A program made the position numbers and the translations under genes. A stretch of 64,000 bases of DNA, from NCBI RefSeq assembly GCF_009467805.1, contig NZ_WIAY01000011.1, forward strand, positions 1-64,000. Direction: 5' to 3'. Shown piece by piece: positions 52,104 through 61,036 of the stretch. The notes under the pieces were generated by a model. It saw only the letters and a list, made by a program, of their open reading frames with translations. It was not told where the DNA came from and made no database searches. This stretch comes from Stenotrophomonas nematodicola. Lineage in GTDB: Bacteria; Pseudomonadota; Gammaproteobacteria; Xanthomonadales; Xanthomonadaceae. The stretch's first letter is position 1. Each line of letters begins with the position of its first letter.

Positions 52104-53072
52104 TCAGCGTTCGGAGTGACCGCTTTCATCATAGCTGCGCGGACTGAACAGGTCCGGCTGGATCAGCTCGATGAAGGCGCGCGCCTGCGACGACAGGAAC
52201 CGCCCGCGGCGCACGATCACCCCGTAGCTGCGCTCGGGGAACCAGGCGCTCATTGAGCGAGTGGCCAGGCGGTCGCGGTCGGCATCGTTGAGGCACAGCG
52301 CCGGTACGATCGAGATGCCCATGCCCATCGCCACGTACTGCTTGATCACCTCCCAGCCGCCCACTTCCAGCGCCACCGTATAGGGAACGCGCTGCCGCTG
52401 GAACACCTGGTCCACCAGGCGGTAGGTGATCTGGCGCTTCGGCGGCAGCACCAGCGGGTAGGCCGAGATCGCGGCCAGGGTCAGCTCGGGCAGGGTGGCC
52501 AGCGGATGCGCGGGTGGGGTGATCAGCACCTGCTCGAAGCGGTAGGCCGGGGCGTAGCTCAGGTCGGCCGGCACGTCGGTCATCGAGCCCACCGCCAGGT
52601 CGGCCGCATCGCTACGCAGCAGGTCGGTGCCGTCGGCGCTGATCGCGTTGTGCAGGGTCAGCCGCACATCCGGATGGCGCTGGCGGAAGCGCTCCACGAT
52701 GCGCGGCAGCAGGTACAGGATGGTCGAACTGTTGGCGGCGATGTTGAGCTCGCCGGCGTCCAGCCCCTTCACCTTGTCGCGGAAGCTGGCCTCCAGCCCA
52801 TCCAGGTTCTCCACCAGCGGCTGGGCCATTTCATACAGCAGCTGGCCTTCACGGCTGGGCACCAGCCGGCGCCCGCTGCGCTCGAACAGACCCACCCCCA
52901 GTTCCCGTTCCAGCGCCTGCAACTGCTGGCTGATGGCCGGCTGGCTCACAAACAGCGCCTCGGCTGCCCGTGAGACCGAGCCGAGACGGACCGTCTGACA
53001 GAACGCCCGAAGCGGTTTCAGCCGGTCGGATTTGTAGGAAAACCGGGGACTTGGGGGGCGCGGTGTGGGCAT
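52104..53072 (-). CDS. LysR family regulator divergent from aceB
   Basis: The 322-residue regulator has the helix-turn-helix SVSRAAEALFVSQPAISQQL after a 20-residue basic N terminus. The CysB-like effector domain includes WEVIKQYVAMGMGISIVP. It is divergent from the malate synthase gene, and palindromic operator candidates lie between the two starts. Control of the glyoxylate shunt is the likely role by position. The start 53072 is the one that gives the full DNA-binding domain. Confidence 0.88.
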   Translation of the reverse strand: MPTPRPPSPRFSYKSDRLKPLRAFCQTVRLGSVSRAAEALFVSQPAISQQLQALERELGVGLFERSGRRLVPSREGQLLYEMAQPLVENLDGLEASFRDKVKGLDAGELNIAANSSTILYLLPRIVERFRQRHPDVRLTLHNAISADGTDLLRSDAADLAVGSMTDVPADLSYAPAYRFEQVLITPPAHPLATLPELTLAAISAYPLVLPPKRQITYRLVDQVFQRQRVPYTVALEVGGWEVIKQYVAMGMGISIVPALCLNDADRDRLATRSMSAWFPERSYGVIVRRGRFLSSQARAFIELIQPDLFSPRSYDESGHSER

Positions 53073-53084
53073 GGCGTAACGAGT

Positions 53085-53123
53085 ATAAGCACAACTTATG
53101 TAAAGCATTGCAATAACTGCTTT
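53085..53123. promoter_or_regulatory. Operator candidates between the LysR gene and aceB
   Basis: ATAAG-CACAA-CTTAT (53085-53099) is a perfect interrupted palindrome with the 15-bp form of LysR sites. A second inverted repeat, AAAGCA-N10-TGCTTT (53102-53123), contains the palindrome ATTGCAAT. Both lie in an AT-rich patch 58-95 bases upstream of aceB. The LysR protein encoded at 52104-53072 probably binds here. Confidence 0.65.
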
Positions 53124-53180
53124 GTCAAATATCGATACGTCGGCGCACGGTGTAGCCCTACCGCACCGCAGGAGTCGTCC

Positions 53181-54812
53181 ATGTCCGCCGTCGCTTACGC
53201 CACCGCCCAGCCCACCCCTGCCGACGCCCCGGCCACGCCGGGCATCGCCCTCACCACCCAGCTCGCCGGCCAGTCCGCGCTGCTGCCGGCGGGGGTACTG
53301 GCGCTGCTGGTGTCGCTGCACCGTGCGGTCGAGCCCGAGCGCCAGCGCAGGCTGCAGGCACGCCAGGCGCGCCAGGCCTTCTTCGACGGCGGTGGGTTGC
53401 CCGACTTCCGGACGGATACCGCCGCCATCCGCGCCGACGACTGGACCGTGGCGCCCATTCCGGATGCCCTGCAGGACCGTCGCGTCGAGATCACCGGCCC
53501 GACCGACCCGAAGATGGTCATCAACGCGCTGAACTCCGGCGCCAAGGTGTTCATGGCCGACTTCGAGGATTCCACCGCCCCGGCCTGGCGCAACCTGCTG
53601 GCGGGCCAGCAGGCGCTGATCGGCGCCGTGCGGGGCGACCTCACCCATACCGCGCCCAACGGCAAGCAGTACGCGCTGCGCCCGTTGAACGAGCAGGCCG
53701 TGCTGATCGTGCGCCCGCGCGGCTGGCACCTGGACGAAAAGCACGTGCGCATCGACGGCCAGCCGCTGGCCGGTGGCCTGTTCGATGCGGCCGTGTTCGC
53801 GTACCACAACGCCCGCACCCTGATGTGCCGCCAGCGCGGCCCGTACTTCTACCTGCCCAAGCTGCAGAGCATGGAAGAGGCCGCGCTTTGGGAAACCGCG
53901 CTGTCGCACATTGAGGGCATGCTCGGCCTGCCGCACGGCCAGATCAAGGTGACCGTGCTGATTGAGACGCTGCCGGCAGTGTTCGAGATGGACGAGATCC
54001 TGCATGCGCTGCGCGACCGCATCGTCGGCCTGAACTGCGGGCGTTGGGACTACATCTTTTCCTACATCAAGACCTTCCGCCGCCATCGCGACAAGGTGCT
54101 GCCCGAGCGCGGCCAGGTGACCATGACCCAGCCGTTCCTGAAGGCGTACTCGGAACTGCTGATCCAGACCTGCCATCGCCGTGGCGCACACGCGATGGGC
54201 GGCATGGCCGCGCAGATTCCGATCAATCACGATCCGGCCGCCAACGAGCAGGCGATGGCAAGGGTGCGCGCGGACAAGCTGCGCGAAGTGAGCGCTGGCC
54301 ACGACGGCACCTGGGTCGCGCATCCGGCGCTGATTCCGGTGGCCCAGGCGATCTTCGATGCGCACATGCCCGGGCCAAACCAGCACCAGGTGCTGCGCCG
54401 CGATGTGCAGGTGGATCGCGACGCTTTGATCGCCACACCGACCGGCACCATCACCCGCGCCGGCTTCGAGGGCAACGTGGACGTGTGTGTGCGCTACCTG
54501 GCGGCCTGGCTGGATGGCAACGGCTGCGTGCCGATCCACCACCTTATGGAGGACGCGGCCACTGCCGAGATCAGCCGCAGCCAGTTGTGGCAGTGGCTGC
54601 ATACCGGCGGACAGCACCTGGACGACGGTACCGCCATCGACCTGGCGCTGCTCGACGCCGCACTGGCCCAGCTGCCCGCGCGCCTTGGCGACCGCAGCGC
54701 GCTGCCCGGCGCATCGCGCATCGAAGAAGCCATCGCCCTGCTGGCCGACCTCAGCCGCCGCGACGAACTCACCGACTTCCTGACCCTGCCCGCCTACGAC
54801 CGCATCGATTGA
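53181..54812 (+). CDS. aceB: Malate synthase A
   Basis: The 543-residue enzyme condenses glyoxylate with acetyl-CoA to malate, the second step of the glyoxylate shunt. The signature NCGRWDYIFSYIKTFRRH lies near residue 275. The barrel region has ITGPTDPKMVINALNSGAKV, and the catalytic aspartate is expected in HLMEDAATAEIS. Length matches the AceB (A-type) isoform. SD AGGAG precedes the ATG. It is followed by a repeat array and aceA. Confidence 0.94.
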   Translation: MSAVAYATAQPTPADAPATPGIALTTQLAGQSALLPAGVLALLVSLHRAVEPERQRRLQARQARQAFFDGGGLPDFRTDTAAIRADDWTVAPIPDALQDRRVEITGPTDPKMVINALNSGAKVFMADFEDSTAPAWRNLLAGQQALIGAVRGDLTHTAPNGKQYALRPLNEQAVLIVRPRGWHLDEKHVRIDGQPLAGGLFDAAVFAYHNARTLMCRQRGPYFYLPKLQSMEEAALWETALSHIEGMLGLPHGQIKVTVLIETLPAVFEMDEILHALRDRIVGLNCGRWDYIFSYIKTFRRHRDKVLPERGQVTMTQPFLKAYSELLIQTCHRRGAHAMGGMAAQIPINHDPAANEQAMARVRADKLREVSAGHDGTWVAHPALIPVAQAIFDAHMPGPNQHQVLRRDVQVDRDALIATPTGTITRAGFEGNVDVCVRYLAAWLDGNGCVPIHHLMEDAATAEISRSQLWQWLHTGGQHLDDGTAIDLALLDAALAQLPARLGDRSALPGASRIEEAIALLADLSRRDELTDFLTLPAYDRID

Positions 54813-54821
54813 CCCATCCCC

Positions 54822-54946
54822 GTAGAGCGGGGCTCTGCCCCGCTGCCCCATACCCATAGAGCGGGGCTCTGCCCCGCTGCCCCATCCCCGTAGAGCGGGG
54901 CTCTGCCCCGCCGCCCCATACCCGTAGAGCGGGGCTCTGCCCCGCT
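54822..54946 (+). repeat. Four-unit SMAG repeat array between aceB and aceA, 34-bp period
   Basis: Units begin at 54822, 54856, 54890 and 54924, exactly 34 bases apart, each GTAG(A)GCGGGGCTCTGCCCCGC. The second has ATAG. The stem sequence differs from the arrays at 15-133 and 43944-44000 but is almost the same within this array. It forms strong hairpins in the aceB-aceA mRNA and may set the ratio of the two enzymes. Confidence 0.9.
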
Positions 54947-54972
54947 GCCCCAATGCCCCCTGGAGAACCGAC

Positions 54973-56265
<1,293 letters not shown>

Positions 56266-56504
56266 GGATCACCAACAGCGGCCAGGGAAGGCCGGAGCGG
56301 CGGTCGGTCGGAGGGACCGCCCGCCGCTGTCTGTGTGGGAGAGCTGTCCGGTGATTGGGACCATCGTCGGATGCCTGATGAACCCTTTCAGGCCGAGGTT
56401 GGATTGCCGCACACGCTGCCTTGGTGCAGCCATGCCCGCCATGCATCGGGACCACGCCATGACCACCGCAAACAACAGCCCGATCGAGGAGCCGCTCGAT
56501 TCGC

Positions 56505-57065
56505 TCAGGGGAAGTGTGTGCATGCGGAAGCGGGATCCAGCTTCGGGGCTTCCTCATAGCGATAGGTTTCCGGATTAAAGCTGAGTTTGACTTCCTGCGG
56601 CGGGTCTTCTTCGTGCCCGGGCGCTGCACATCCACGCGTGGCCGTCAGGTCGGGCCACGGTTCTGTGATGATGTCTGGTGCAATGACATCCTTGAATTTC
56701 CCTTCAAGTACCTTGATGGCTGTGCCATCTCCGCACTGCACGAATCCAAGGTAGTGCACTACGTCGATGTCCCCGTAGTTCGATCCGAAGTGTTTCACGA
56801 GTTGGTCTGGTTGACCGTCGGCGTTGAGGTCAGGCGTGCCAGCGCTGTAGGTCTGACCAACTGTCAGGCTGTAGATGCAGTCGCTGTCCACTCCGGGCGG
56901 GCAAGCGCTGACCTTGTCATGCCCATGCGGAGATCTAGCGATCACAACCAGGTCGTCAGTCACTGTATTTGCGCAATGCTCTTGCAACGTCTGTGTGTCT
57001 GATGCGGCGGAGCACGTGCTGGCTGACAGAAGAAATGGGGCAACTAGTAAAAATGCTCGCGCCAT
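56505..57065 (-). CDS. Exported protein with an EF-hand-like Asp-rich loop
   Basis: I do not recognise this 186-residue protein. It has a signal peptide (about 1-21) and several cysteines (CANTV, SACPPG, SDCIY, VQCGDG, GCAAPG, ACTHF). An Asp-rich loop, DLNADGQPDQLV, resembles calcium-binding EF-hand/dockerin loops. It is last in the immunity operon and follows the truncated immunity copy by 2 bases. The start ATG 57065 is preferred to an upstream TTG. It might be a further immunity or accessory protein. Confidence 0.6.
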   Translation of the reverse strand: MARAFLLVAPFLLSASTCSAASDTQTLQEHCANTVTDDLVVIARSPHGHDKVSACPPGVDSDCIYSLTVGQTYSAGTPDLNADGQPDQLVKHFGSNYGDIDVVHYLGFVQCGDGTAIKVLEGKFKDVIAPDIITEPWPDLTATRGCAAPGHEEDPPQEVKLSFNPETYRYEEAPKLDPASACTHFP

Positions 57066-57067
57066 GA

Positions 57068-57304
57068 TCAAACTCCCGAGGTATCGATCTGAAAGCTATT
57101 TCGAGTATCCCGCAATGCACCAAGCTGATCGTTGACAATGCAATCTCGACCCAAGCGGCTGTCATGCGCCGACCATGAGAACCCGATCAACTGATTGATC
57201 TGCTCCAGCAGATCCTTGAGGCAAGGGAGGGAGGCGAAGTGATAGAGCAGCGTGGCCTGACGCTTGTGCCACGGATTGAGCTCCAGATTCGCGCCCGAGA
57301 TCAT
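57068..57304 (-). pseudogene. Truncated third copy of the immunity-like family
   Basis: The 78-residue product shares its first 35 residues or so with the two upstream copies (LELNPWHKRQATLLYH, then LLEQINQLI). It then continues with about 40 unrelated residues (DSRLGRDCIVNDQLGALRDT). A complete 5' end with start codon and a stop just before the next gene suggest a deletion fusion and not simple decay. It lies 8 bases after the stop of copy B. Confidence 0.7.
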
Positions 57305-57312
57305 GGTCGTGC

Positions 57313-58446
57313 TCAGAGCTTTGGATCAGATTGATCGGGTGACCAGATCCAAAGCACATTGCCGTAGTCACTGCCCGTCAACTCAGGGAAGCGTTCATCC
57401 CTCTTGAAGTAGCGGCGTAATCCCATTTGGGCCGGGGTATACCACCAGCCATTCTGTGGCACCTGTTGGCCCGCTTCGACTCTGTGTGGGCGAGTGGCGG
57501 TCGCGACGCTCGACGTGCCTGCGTAGGTGCCGTCGATCTCCTCATACTCATCGTCGATCAGCTCAACAAAGAACCAACGGCAAGGTCGATCCTCAAAGCT
57601 CTCCCGGGATGCAGCTGCGGGTGCCAGGTGGGGGCGCGACCTTTCACGCTGTTGGATGTTTCGAAGGAGGAGGCCCTCAGGGCCACTGATCAGTCGATGA
57701 ATTCCGTCGACATCTTCCCAAAGTCCTTCCCTGCCAACACGCTCCAATGCGAGCTTGCCGAATTGGTTAAGCGTGTAGGTATTGCCAAGTTCACCATATC
57801 CACCCGTCCATCCGAACTGCAAGGAGCCATAAGGATCATCTGCTGGGACATACGCGCCCGTGCGCGGGGGCGTGTCGCCGCTGAAGCAACAAAGGTCTGA
57901 GCGAACACAGAATCTTGGAATGTGCGAAAGCCCTTTCCCGTGCTCTTGCCATAGTGACCAGAATACGAAATCGTCCCACAAGCTCGGCCTACTCATTATT
58001 TCGCTGATCTTGCTCGCATAGTGAAAGACAGCCTGGGCACGATGTTTGAACTCTTCCTCCTGATCCTGAGTCGCCCAAGGCATCTGGTACGCATACTCGT
58101 CCAGCATGCGTGAGCACTGACGCTCGCCCGCGATGTCAAAAACCTGATGCGCGCGCGCGGCGATGTCCTTGATAACTCCCTCCCTGAATTCCATCAGAGC
58201 AGGGTAAGCGTACGTTGAGAAGTGTCCAGCAGTGTCGATCGGCTGCCAGTTCGCGAGAGTTCTTCCTGCCGGATCTAGATTGGAGCGTGCTTCCAAAAGT
58301 GAATCAGCGAAAGAGACGAGCTGATCAATTCTGTTTAGAAGGCCTTCCACATACGCCAGTGACGAGTAGTGGTAGAGCAGCGTGGCTTGACGCTTTTGCC
58401 AGGGATTGAGCTCCAAATATCTTGATGAACTTACAGTCTCATTCAT
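57313..58446 (-). CDS. Probable immunity protein, tandem copy B
   Basis: The 377-residue cytosolic protein is a paralogue of the upstream copy. Shared blocks are LELNPWQKRQATLLYHY, RMLDEYAYQMPWATQDQEEEF, PPRTGAYVPADDPYGSLQFG and the C-terminal GQQVPQNGWWYTPAQMGLRR. The C-terminal 60 residues are nearly identical in the two copies, at DNA level too. The all-helical N half and a GWW-containing C-terminal module recall large immunity families of polymorphic toxins (Imm71/Imm72-like, from memory and unverified). It starts in the ATGA overlap with copy A. Confidence 0.65.
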   Translation of the reverse strand: MNETVSSSRYLELNPWQKRQATLLYHYSSLAYVEGLLNRIDQLVSFADSLLEARSNLDPAGRTLANWQPIDTAGHFSTYAYPALMEFREGVIKDIAARAHQVFDIAGERQCSRMLDEYAYQMPWATQDQEEEFKHRAQAVFHYASKISEIMSRPSLWDDFVFWSLWQEHGKGLSHIPRFCVRSDLCCFSGDTPPRTGAYVPADDPYGSLQFGWTGGYGELGNTYTLNQFGKLALERVGREGLWEDVDGIHRLISGPEGLLLRNIQQRERSRPHLAPAAASRESFEDRPCRWFFVELIDDEYEEIDGTYAGTSSVATATRPHRVEAGQQVPQNGWWYTPAQMGLRRYFKRDERFPELTGSDYGNVLWIWSPDQSDPKL

Positions 58447-59555
58447 AGCTTCGGATCGGACTGATCGGGTGACCAGATCCAAAGCACATTGCCGTAGTCG
58501 CTGCCCTTCAACTCGGGGAAGCGGTCACCCTTCTTGAAGTAGCGGCGGGATCCCATTTGGGCCGGGGTGTACCACCAGCCGTTCTGTGGCACCTGTTGGC
58601 CCGCTTCGACTCTGTGTGGGCGAGTGGAGGTCGGGACGCTCGATGTGCCTGCGTAAGTGCCATCGATCTGCTCGTGTTCGTCGTCCAGCATTTCGACGAA
58701 GTACCATCCACACGGGCGCGCTTCAAAGGAGTGACGAGCGACAGCCGAGGGCCCGAGCGACACGCTGGACCGTTCCATCTCGCTCACAAGATTCTTGTGC
58801 TTGCGTTCGTTGATGATCTGATGGAGCAGCGCAGCGTTGGACCACAGGCCTTCTCTACCCACTCGATCCAATACGTGTCTCCCAAAGGAGTTGAGCGTAC
58901 GGGCGTCTCCCAACTCTCCGTGTCCGCCAGTCCAGGCGAACTGAAGGGCTCCAAATGGATCATCTGCCGGCATGTACACGCCGGTCCTGGGCGGCATATG
59001 GCCCGATCGGGCCTGGATATCTGTGTGGACTCTGAAGCTGGGAATGGAGGGGAATGCCACCTTCTCCTGTTCCCACGTTATCCAGAAGGTGAAATCGGTG
59101 TATGAAAATGGTCGGCGGATGATGTCGCTGATGTTCCCCGCATGCCTGAAGGCCGCCTCAGATCGGGCTCTGAATTCGCTCTCCTGCTCGGTGGTTGCCC
59201 AAGTCATCTGATACGCGTACTCATCGAGCATTCGGGCGCACTGATTATCACCAACGGCAAAGTAGCGTTGGAAGGCGCGTGCTGCCAACGCGTGAATGGC
59301 ACTCTCACGAAACTCAACAAGTGCAGGGTAGGCAAACGTGGAGAAGTGAGTTGCTGTACTGACGGAACTCCAGCCTGCAAGCGCGGCTCCCGCGACATCG
59401 AGAGGACTTCGTTGATCAACGATTTCGTCAGCGAAGCTGATGAGCGCATCGATCTTGGGGAGGAGTCCCTTCAGGTAACCTGCTGAGGCGAAGTGGCACA
59501 AGAGTGCCGCCTGACGCTTGTGCCAAGGGTTGAGCTCAGGCTGGCTCTTGGACAT
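58443..59555 (-). CDS. Probable immunity protein, tandem copy A
   Basis: The 370-residue protein heads the tandem set and follows the effector tail at 59561 by five bases. It shares with copy B the blocks ELNPWHKRQAALLCHF, RMLDEYAYQMTWATTEQESEF and PPRTGVYMPADDPFGALQFA, and the almost invariant end YGNVLWIWSPDQSDPKL. The ATG at 59555 has an AGGAG Shine-Dalgarno sequence within the end of the effector gene. No signal peptide is present, so the toxin target would be cytoplasmic or at the inner face. The family name is not certain. Confidence 0.65.
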   Translation of the reverse strand: MSKSQPELNPWHKRQAALLCHFASAGYLKGLLPKIDALISFADEIVDQRSPLDVAGAALAGWSSVSTATHFSTFAYPALVEFRESAIHALAARAFQRYFAVGDNQCARMLDEYAYQMTWATTEQESEFRARSEAAFRHAGNISDIIRRPFSYTDFTFWITWEQEKVAFPSIPSFRVHTDIQARSGHMPPRTGVYMPADDPFGALQFAWTGGHGELGDARTLNSFGRHVLDRVGREGLWSNAALLHQIINERKHKNLVSEMERSSVSLGPSAVARHSFEARPCGWYFVEMLDDEHEQIDGTYAGTSSVPTSTRPHRVEAGQQVPQNGWWYTPAQMGSRRYFKKGDRFPELKGSDYGNVLWIWSPDQSDPKL

Positions 59556-59560
59556 TTCGT

Positions 59561-59805
59561 TCAACTCCTGGTTATCTGGCCGGGAAGATAGGGTAGGCCA
59601 AGTCTGACGTCATTCGACTGCGAGTCAAAATCCTTGGTTCCCCAGTTCGTGTCGAACGGACCCACGATCTTCGGATGATTGATCTCTGTGCGCAGGCTTT
59701 GGTATCTGGCCTGTTCATGTGCCGGAAGGTCCTTCCACGCGTCATAAGTCATAGGGCTGGGGGTGAGAGCCCCAGTCCTCGGATGCGCTTCGACGTTCCC
59801 CCGGC
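59561..59805 (-). pseudogene. C-terminal fragment of a second effector, cut by the IS
   Basis: The reading frame runs without a stop from the IS edge to the stop at 59561. It encodes about 80 residues: PAHYSSRGNVEAHPRTG and so on, then MTYDAWKDLPAHEQARYQSL and the end YLPGQITRS. An internal ATG gives a 63-residue frame (59752), but the upstream in-frame sequence looks equally coding. The piece directly precedes the immunity copies, the usual effector-immunity order. The toxin type cannot be told from this tail. Confidence 0.55.
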
Positions 59806-59822
59806 TTGAGTAGTGAGCGGGT

Positions 59823-60667
59823 TTAGAGTCCGGTGCTGATGTTATCTTTCTTCGTCGCCAACTGCGCGGCGTACTGGGCAGGTGTTAGCCCGCCAAGCGC
59901 TCGCTTGGGTCTTTCTTCGTTGTAGTCGCGTCGCCAGCTTTCGATGCTGGTACGGGCGTGAAGCAATGTCGGGAACCAGTGCTCGTTGAGGCATCCGTCG
60001 CGTAGCCGCCCGTTAAAGGACTCGACGTAAGCATTTTGGTTCGGTTTGCCTGGTTCGATCAGACGCAGGGCAACTCCTTTCTCGTAAGCCCAGGCCACCA
60101 TCGCCTTACCGCAAAATTCCTTGCCATTGTCTGTCCTGATCACTCGCGGCAAGCCTCGCTGCATGGCCAGTCTGTCGAGCACCCTCGACACACCTTGCCC
60201 GGATATTGCCCGCTCCACTTCGATGGCCACAGCTTCGTGGGTGGCGTCGTCGACGATGGTCAGGCACTTGACCACCCGGCCTTCCGCAGTACGGTCGAAC
60301 ACGAAGTCCATCGACCACACCTCATTGGCGGCGGACGGACGCAGGAGGGGCTGGCGCTCGCCCACCGGTACCTTCTTACGCTTTCTGCAACGCACCTGTA
60401 GGCCCGCTTCCTGGTACAAGCGCTCCACTCGCTTGTGGTTCACGACCAGCCCCTTCTGTCGCAGTTTCAAATGGATCATGCCCACTCCGTAGCGTCTGTG
60501 CCGGTGCGCCAGCGCAGCGATCTGCTCGCGCAGCTCAGCGGTGCGATCGGCCCGAGGCTCATAGCGCAGCGCGCTAGCGCTCATCCGCACCACCGTCAGC
60601 GCTCGCCGCTCGCTCATCCCCTTCTCGACCATGCTCCGCACCAGCAGCCTGCGCGCCGGTGCGGTCA
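59823..60667 (-). CDS. IS3-family transposase OrfB (DDE integrase)
   Basis: The product has an HTH_21 region (LAHRHRRYGVGMIHLKLRQK) and the rve integrase core. The DDE residues are Asp in VWSMDFVFDR, Asp in VIRTDNGKEFCG, and Glu in NAYVESFNGRLRDGC. It is expressed as a fusion with OrfA by -1 frameshifting at A-AAA-AAG near 60671-60677. The frame is intact, so the element could still move. The start is the fusion point, not a true initiation codon. Confidence 0.88.
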
Positions 60668-60946
60668 CCACTTTTTTCGCAACGCATCCTTGATGACGTC
60701 GTTCTCGAAGACCTGTTCTGCCAGTAGCTTCTTCAGGCGTGTGTTCTCCGCCTCCAGGTCTTTGAGCCGTTTGGCGTCGGTCACGCTCATGCCGCCGAAC
60801 TTGCTGCGCCACAGGTAGTACGAGGCCTCGCTAAAACCATGCTGGCGGCAGAGGTCCTTGATGGGCATGCCGGCCTCAGCCTCGCGTAGGAAGCCAATGA
60901 TCTGCTCTTCGGAAAAGCGCTTTTTCACGTCCAATCTCCTTGTCAT
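60665..60946 (-). CDS. IS3-family transposase OrfA
   Basis: The 93-residue product has a helix-turn-helix (KRFSEEQIIGFLREAEAG, then DLCRQHGFSEASYYLWR) and a C-terminal leucine-zipper-like helix (LKDLEAENTRLKKLLAE). It ends LRKKW, right at the slippery A-AAA-AAG that allows shift into orfB. This is the usual arrangement for IS407-type elements. Confidence 0.9.
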   Translation of the reverse strand: MTRRLDVKKRFSEEQIIGFLREAEAGMPIKDLCRQHGFSEASYYLWRSKFGGMSVTDAKRLKDLEAENTRLKKLLAEQVFENDVIKDALRKKW

Positions 60947-60980
60947 TGAGAATTGGACTCCAAACCGCTTCGCTACTCAA

Positions 60981-61036
60981 TCTCGGGGGGACGTCGGTGC
61001 TGCGGCAGCGAACAAGAAAGATGGAAGCAGGCTCAT
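60981..61036 (-). pseudogene. IS-cut stub of a third exported immunity copy
   Basis: Beginning at ATG 61036, which overlaps the stop of copy 2 by ATGA, the frame reads MSLLPSFLFAAAAPTSP. This is the start of the same signal peptide as in copies 1 and 2. The IS terminal repeat then interrupts the frame. It shows that the array had at least three copies before the IS event. Confidence 0.78.

Larger units (their letters stand above)
59806..60980 (-). mobile_element. IS3-family insertion sequence, IS407-like group
   Basis: The element is 1175 bases long by its inverted repeats (59806-59831 and 60955-60980, 21 of 26 matching; consensus TTGAGTAGYGA with GTTTRGAGTCC). It carries orfA and orfB in the minus direction with a -1 frameshift site. 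The flanks (CGGC on the left, TCTC on the right) show no target duplication. The left flank is an effector tail and the right flank an immunity stub of a different family, so a deletion or recombination through the IS probably joined two loci. Confidence 0.85.

Noticed and set aside
54822-54946. CRISPR-like regular repeats
   Set aside because: The unit is a palindrome with near-constant spacers, repeats every 34 bases and has no unique spacers or cas genes. These are SMAG/REP-type elements.
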